Assembly (NCBI RefSeq): GCF_028640845.1
Contig: NC_080546.1
Coordinates: forward strand, 53,145,409 to 53,209,408
Direction: 5' to 3'
Length of the DNA stretch: 64,000 nucleotides
From: Ahaetulla prasina
Taxonomy: Eukaryota > Chordata > Lepidosauria > Squamata > Colubridae
Part shown: one piece after another, positions 58,785 to 64,000 of the stretch
Layout: each line of letters opens with the position of its first letter
Position numbering within the stretch: position 1 is the first letter of the stretch
Notes under the pieces: generated by a model
The model's input: only the letters and a program-made list of their open reading frames with translations
Databases searched by the model: none
What the model was told of the DNA's origin: nothing
Program-made: the position numbers and the translations under genes

Positions 58785-60728
58785 AGCTGCGGCAGCCAAG
58801 GATGTAAAAGGAGTGACAAAAAGTGCAGCATCTGCCAAGGTGCAGGTGTCCGGGAGCAGGGACTCTGCGGCTGGTCCTCCAAGAAACAGGCATGGCGCCA
58901 GCAGTACTGGCACCGGCAGCAGGCGGGGGGGGAGCACGTGATGCAGACCACTGGACGTGCCTGCTCCATCCCATGTGGCTGGGACAGGGCAGGTGGCTGT
59001 TCAGTGCATTGAGCAGGCCGGACCATATGCCTCTTCCCTGTGCCTCTGCCTTTGGCTACTGCTGCCACTATGAGTGAAAACAAGGGGAGGAAAGTGTAGG
59101 ATGGCTGCTGCCTACTCCATCCCGTCTCTTGGCTTGCAGTTAAAGAGCAGGTTGCCACTGGTCACCTCCTTGGCCCCCTTGCTGGTGTTGCCCTTGACCC
59201 GCACATGAAGCATGTTCCCATCATGCATTTGATGCACCTTGGCACCACTGAGGCTGCCGGTAGCTCACGCCGGTCCATTAAGCTGTTGCTGCCCAGAGCG
59301 TCATGGCCAGAGAAAGTTTGATCCCCATCAATCCTATCGCTACCCAAGCCCAGCCAGGATCACGTGCCTCCCCCATCTCTGCTGGGCCTGGGAAGCCAGG
59401 GATGAGGATCTGGCTTTTCCCACTCACGGTGGCCATTTGGCCTGCTGGGTCTGGGCGTGCTTTACCACCTCTATTCAGCCTTTCTAGCTGGTCGCTTTGC
59501 CTTCTTCGGGCTGGGCGGACCTGGTGCTCCAGGCGGCAACAGCAGTGGCCTAATGGACCTGCGTGAGCTGCTGGCAGCCTCGGTGGTGCCAAGGTGTGTT
59601 GGGTAAGCGAGGGGAACATGCTTTTCTAGCTGGCTGCTTCGCCTCCTTCGGGCTGGGTGGGTCTGCCGAGTGGTAGCGGAGTTGCCACCCAGGAGCTGCC
59701 AGGGGTATAGACCCCCAATGACTTACCTCCTTCACTGGGACTGCTCTGCAGGGAGAGCCGAGCCCTGCTCTGCGAGGCAGCAGCTCCACAGTGCTTTCGG
59801 GGTGCTGCCCAACCGACCTAGCTGCGGTCCCTCCCTGGACTGAAGGCAGTTTTCTATCTTGCAGCCCCCACCACCACATCTCTGTTCCGAGCTGAGGGTT
59901 GCAGCCAAATTCCCCACATGGCCAGCATTCTGGGAAGGCGCAGTTTGGTAGCGGAGCTTTCCTTCGCGCAAGCAGAAAAGTCAGCAGGGCGCTGCCCAAA
60001 CTGCTGCCTGGGGCTCAAAGGCCCTCTTTCTACAGTCTTGGGATGGGCGCTGCTTCCTACCTTTCGCCTCGCCATGCTTTGGGGAAGCCTGGCCAGGGGC
60101 CATGAGTTGGGTCTGGTAGCGGATGGGGAAATGCCGTACCCTCCCCCACTTCCTGCAGGACCTGCTGGTGAAGCACCCCTCTCGTGCACCCGCTGCTGCA
60201 GTCAGGTGCATGAGGAGAACACACTCCATGCACAGGCCAAGGGCTGAGAAGATGACCAGCGGTGACCTGCTCTCCAATCGCAAGCCAAAACAGAGTGGGA
60301 CATAGTAAGCGCATCCAGTGGTCCGCATCACATTCCTTCCCTCTGCCTCCACTTTCTGCTTGGACAGCCAGCCCCATGCTGGCAGCGAGCTCTGGAGCTG
60401 CAGCATGCACCAGCTGAGGGGACGGCAGGCTGTGTCCATTCGGAAACCATTCCCCCTACACACAAAGGGCGGCGAACACACGGCCAGCAGGTTTCTGGCT
60501 GTAGCTGCCCCTCACCCTGCCTCACCTCATCCTGCAGGACGAGCCCACCGCCCCATACACTGGAGACCCCTGGATTCCCTTCCCAACCCACAGGCACCAC
60601 GCATGCAAGCGATGTTAAGTGAGCCACACCCCTAGGCCACACCCAGTTGGTCGCGACCACCACAGCCTTGGAGGACAGCCACAATGCTGAGATGGCCCTC
60701 AATAAAATTGAGTTTGACACCCCTGCCT
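58785..60728. repeat. GC-rich composite repeat, hAT-type right end
   Basis: About 1.9 kb of GC-rich DNA in an AT-rich intron. It ends at 60728 with TTGAGTTTGACACCCCTGCC, the inverted form of the CAGGG.TGTCAAACTC start of the hAT MITEs at 29592, 51178 and 63971. A matching left end was not seen. Inside, GTGATGCAGACCACTGGACG (near 58938) reappears inverted near 60305-60330. The frames over this stretch, on both strands and many overlapping, show no domains and fit composition. Confidence 0.55.
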
Positions 60729-60779
60729 TAGGCTGAGCAAGTACAGCTTAGAAAGGACAAAGGCAAAATGGACTGCTAA

Positions 60780-60960
60780 ATTGGCCATGCCTACCCAGTA
60801 ACATGATCACTAGCCAACCCACCCAGTCACATGACCCCCTAGCCACGCCCACCCAGGCATCATTAGGCAGCTCAAACTATAGTTCAGCTGTCCAACAGTG
60901 TGAGGGACTGTGAATTGGCCCCCTGTTTAAAAAGTTTGAGGACCTGTGGTATATGGTATT
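60780..60960. repeat. hAT-related fragment
   Basis: CACCCAGTCACATGACCCCC and CCACGCCCACCCAGGC words, then GTTTAAAAAGTTTGAGGACC, resemble an end of another non-autonomous hAT. Borders uncertain. Confidence 0.4.
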
Positions 60961-61259
60961 TGAATTTTCTGGGGGTTTTTACAAGCCCACCAAGCATGAT
61001 AAAATTATCATATTTCCAAAATAAATTTTGAAATTACCTTTATACTGTCATTTGAAAAAGTACACCTTTTTTGAGTTCTATAGTTTTATGTATGAGGACA
61101 GTAAAAATCATCTGCTCCCTAGCAGCTCTTAAAAGTAGGAAAATATAACCTCAGGTGAACAACAACGTGTGACATATTTATACCATGTCATCATTTATTT
61201 TACAAAAAGAAAGCCACGTACGAAAAACTAAGTACACCTTATGATTCAATAGCTTATAT

Positions 61260-62257
61260 AACTACCTTTGGCAGCACTAACTTGAAATAATCGTTTTCTG
61301 TCTGACTTTATCAGTCTCTCACTTGTTGTGGAGGATTTTTGGCCCGCTCTTCTTTACAACATTGTTTCAATTCATTGAGGTTTCTGGGCGATCGTTTATT
61401 CACAGCTCTCTTGAGGTCCCACCACAGCATTTCAATCTGGTTGAGGTCTGGACTTTGACTAGGCCATTGCAATACCTTAATGTTTTTCTTTTTAAGCCAT
61501 TATGTTGTAGATTTGCTGGTATGCTTGGGATCATTGTCTTGTTGCATGATCTAGTGTCAGCCAAATTTTAGCTTTTGGACAGATGGCTTTACATTTGACT
61601 CTAGAATACTTTAGTATGCAGAGGAGTTCATGGTCCACTCAATGACTGCAAGGTGTCCACGTGCTGTGGCTACAAAACAAGCCCAAATCATCATTCCTCC
61701 ACCCCACCCACCCCGCTTGATGGTTGATATATTTGTGCTGATATGCTATGTTCGGTTTAGCCAAACTTGGCACTGTGCATTATGGCCAAACACCTCCACT
61801 TTAGTCTCATCTCTCCAAAGGACAGTGTTCCAGAATTCTTGTGATTTGTTCAGATGAAATTTTGCAAATCTAAGATATGCTGCCATGTTCTTTTTAGAGA
61901 GAAGAGGCTTTCTCCTGGCAACCCTTCCAAACAAACCATACTTGTTCAGTCTTTTTCTAATTGTACTGTCATGAACTTCAATATTTAACAAGCTAACTGA
62001 GGCCTGTAGAGTCTGAGATGTAACTCTTGGTCTTTCTTTTTAAATTTCTCTGATATATTACATAGTCTGACCTTTGCTGGGACATCCATTCCTGGGAAGA
62101 TTGGCAACTGTCTTGAATGTTTTCTACTTGTAAATAATCTTCCTGATTGAAGAATGATGGACTTTAAATTGTTTGGAAATGGTCTCATAACCTTTCCCAG
62201 ATTGATGGGCAACAATTGCTTCTCTAAGATTATTCCTCTTTGACATGGGTTACACAT
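61260..62257 (-). pseudogene. Tc1-family transposase
   Basis: The N-terminal part (62257-61985) is out of frame after about 90 codons (LINLGKVMRPFPNNLKSIIL-like HTH region; a later piece reads PEIKKERPRVTS in broken form). The next frame (61991-61746) has STIRKRLNKYGLFGRVARRK, PLLSKKNMAAYLRFAKFHLN and the first catalytic Asp in WRDETK. Further on, QQDNDPKHTSKSTT is followed by a stop (second Asp region), and [20 protein letters not shown] contains the final acidic residue. All three DDE positions are visible, but stops and frame changes make it inactive. Horizontal origin of such fish- and lamprey-like Tc1 elements is known elsewhere; here it is only a possibility. Confidence 0.85.
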
Positions 62258-62408
62258 ACCTCAGTGCTCGAAACCAGCAAATTCCTAAAACTTCAACTTT
62301 TACAGAAGTAGTCACACTTGCTGATAATCAACCGATCAAGGACACTTGATTAGCAGCACCTGGCTGCTACTTAGATTCTTTATACATATAGAAGCAGTAA
62401 AGATGTAC

Positions 62409-62952
62409 TGTTGTGGCTCCCGCCCCCGAACCTGGCCCCATGCCCGAAAGTGCCTTGGAGCCAGGCCTGCTGCCAGAAAGTGATTTGGACAGTGAGGGGG
62501 AAGGGCCATCAGGACTTACCTCAGAAGCACCGGCCTCCCTGGATCAGCTCCAGGAGCCAGAAGCAGGACAAGCGAAAGAGATAACGAGGCCTCCTTCCCC
62601 TGACTCTCCCCCCCCCAGGCCACGCCTGCAGACCCAGCTGACAGCAATCAGGCTTGGCTCAATCCCAGGTTTCGTAGGCAGGAGAGAAGAGAACAACAGA
62701 AGCAGGGGAGGGGCAGGCCTAGGAAGTGCTGAGTCATGGAGCCACACCCCACAGGATATAAAAGGCAGCAAGAGCTGGTGTGTCTCTTTGTATCGGGCAA
62801 ATCCACGGATTGACTAGAGCTGAAGGTTGTAATTCACCAGCGTCTTGGCAGCCAACGAGTGCCCTTGGCAGACGCTGGCTCTTTTGCTGCCAGAGCTGAT
62901 AAGAGCCGGCTAATTAAGCCATCGTTCGGACGGAGGTGAGGAGAACATAACA
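62409..62952 (+). mobile_element. Solo LTR, 544 bp, with a 5-bp target duplication
   Basis: It starts TGTTGTGGCTCC and ends ACATAACA, with TGTAC on both sides (62404-62408 and 62953-62957). U3 features: TGAGTCA (62730-62736, AP-1-like), CATGGAGCCACACCCCACAG, then the TATA box TATAAAAGG (62757-62765). The same run of motifs occurs in the LTR at 33136-33710, so both are one family. It sits inside the Tc1 element. The 134-codon plus frame at 62413-62817 is an artefact of GC-rich LTR sequence. Confidence 0.85.
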
Positions 62953-63004
62953 TGTACTTCGTTTTTCACACATGGCTTCTCCATTTTGGCTTTCTTTTTC
63001 TAAA

Positions 63005-63417
63005 ATACCGTATATACTCGAATATAAGCCGATCCGAGTATAAGCCGAGGTCCCCAATTTTACCCCCAAAAACTGGGGTAAACTGGGGACTCGAGTATAA
63101 GCCGAGGGTGGGAAATGAGGCAGCTACCGGTCGGGGAAACCCTCCCTCCCTCAGCCGAGAAGGCTGGCGGCTCCCCCGCCCTGCCCTCTCACTGCACCGG
63201 CAGGGCTTCCCCGCGCTAATGCAAAAGCCCGCCAAGTTTGCGCCATCCGGTATAATGTGAAAAAAAGAAGAAAAAAAAAAAACTCGAGTATAAGCCGTAT
63301 ATACTCGAGTATAAGCCGAGGTCCCAATTTACCCCAAAACTGGGGTAAACTGGGACTCGAGTATAAGCCGAGGTCCCAATTTACCCCAAAACTGGGGTAA
63401 ACTGGGACTCGAGTATA
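63005..63417. repeat. TATAAGCCG-type interspersed repeat with tandem ends
   Basis: Repeated GAGTATAAGCCGAGG words. It begins ACCGTATATACTCGAATATA and holds a GC-rich core, then two tandem copies of a unit that includes GGTCCCAATTTACCCC. Termini are partly palindromic around TATACTCGAGTATA. It resembles widespread vertebrate non-autonomous DNA repeats. It lies inside the Tc1 element. Confidence 0.65.
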
Positions 63418-63567
63418 AATAAATGATGCTATGTTATAATACGTCGTTGTTCTTCTGAGCTTGTACTTACCTATTTTTAAGAACTGCTAAGGATGAGATT
63501 TTTTTTTTTACTATGTCCTGATATATAAAATCATCAAAGAGGCTGTACTTTCTTTTTCACATGACTA

Positions 63568-63970
63568 CATTCTAGATATTTTTTTTGGAATCATATACCA
63601 ATGGTACATCATTTTATCAACGTTCTCTTTTTAGGTTATAACATGAATTTCAATAATTTCAATCACATGTTTCTGTTCTCATATCACACATTTTGGGCTC
63701 CAGTTGAGACTTAATTGTTTTCCTCAGCATTAATAGAGAAAATCATTGCATACTTTAATGCCAGATTTAATGCCAGGCAACATTTATTTTCTGCAAAAGA
63801 CAAAATATAGTATAAATGTTGATTTTTAGTATTTTCTCTTCCTAACAGAATGTGAATTTAGAATGGTTATAATATTAATTTCCTAAAATGAATCTCTAAA
63901 TCATTGTTTAGAACTAGTGCAATGAAAGTAAGTTTTACTGATTATATAGGCAAACTAATAAAATATCTAT
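63568..63970 (+). other. DCTD: DCTD intron 3 (continuing), nothing recognised
   Basis: AT-rich non-coding DNA. The fourth DCTD coding exon was not found here or elsewhere after 55731. Confidence 0.5.
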
Positions 63971-64000
63971 ATCGGGTGTCAAACTCGCGGGCCAGATGCA
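63971..64000. repeat. hAT MITE, left end, cut by the window edge
   Basis: GGTGTCAAACTCGCGGGCCA, then GATGCA, matches the start of the MITE family at 29592 and 51178. Confidence 0.65.

Larger units (their letters stand above)
61045..63567 (-). mobile_element. Tc1-type transposon, inactive, with two nested insertions
   Basis: Both ends carry related inverted repeats of roughly 200 bp. The left begins CTGTCATTTGAAAAAGTACA. The right, read inverted, begins TAGTCATGTGAAAAAG...GTACA, with later shared words AACAAC.ACGT. A TA lies next to the left end. The minus strand encodes a decayed transposase (62257-61260). The right part is interrupted by a solo LTR (62409-62952) and by a TATAAGCCG-type repeat (63005-63417). 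Removing both restores a standard Tc1 layout. Confidence 0.85.

Noticed and set aside
58692..60720. Dense open frames of 60-166 codons on both strands
   Set aside because: High GC suppresses stop codons. No frame has domain-like sequence, and the region ends in a hAT terminus.
62413..62817. 134-codon plus-strand frame rich in P, E and S
   Set aside because: Lies inside the solo LTR and runs across its promoter; no homology recognised.

Overview
The window is nuclear DNA of a squamate reptile, most likely a colubroid snake. This is inferred from the repeats: L2, CR1, Rex1-like and BovB LINEs, a Sauria-type SINE, Penelope elements with a GIY-YIG endonuclease, hAT and Tc1 transposons, GATA (Bkm-type) arrays, and an ATTCT (AATAG-type) microsatellite seeded by a LINE tail, a pattern reported as expanded in colubroid snakes. 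No prokaryotic gene, operon or CRISPR array is present. Nearly all the long open frames belong to transposons or are chance frames in GC-rich repeats.

Only one host gene can be supported: the 5' part of DCTD (dCMP deaminase), plus strand. It has a GC-rich promoter (about 48740-49036), coding exon 1 (49037-49077), exon 2 (54390-54501) and exon 3 (55595-55730). All junctions are GT/AG and the phases agree. The exon carrying the catalytic HAE motif was not found before position 64000, so intron 3 runs off the window.

Layout. 1-17.7 kb is AT-rich intergenic DNA with an old L2 tail, a tRNA-derived SINE nested in a Rex1-like tail, a CR1 3' end, a 5S-like relic and an odd double hairpin near 5.7 kb. 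17.8-22.2 kb is a nearly intact minus-strand L2-type LINE. 22.4-26 kb holds two Rex1-like copies. 27.76-29.53 kb is a non-autonomous hAT element with a perfect 8-bp target duplication and a nested L2 fragment. 31.12-34.74 kb is a larger hAT-like element full of minisatellites, with a solo LTR nested inside it. 36.6-38.3 kb is a decayed chromodomain Ty3/gypsy pol. 38.9-41.9 kb is a pair of Penelope-like copies in inverted arrangement. 42-48.4 kb holds BovB, L2 and CR1-type remnants. 49-64 kb is DCTD with introns full of repeats, including a Tc1 element (61.05-63.57 kb) broken by a second solo LTR and by another repeat.

No new gene system is evident. The most useful observations are the internally consistent insertion histories (target duplications and nesting), the two related solo LTRs with conserved TATA and AP-1-like motifs, the near-intact L2, the inverted Penelope arrangement, the repeated-loop double hairpin, and the motif-rich DCTD promoter. 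All family names are from recognition by eye, without a database search.
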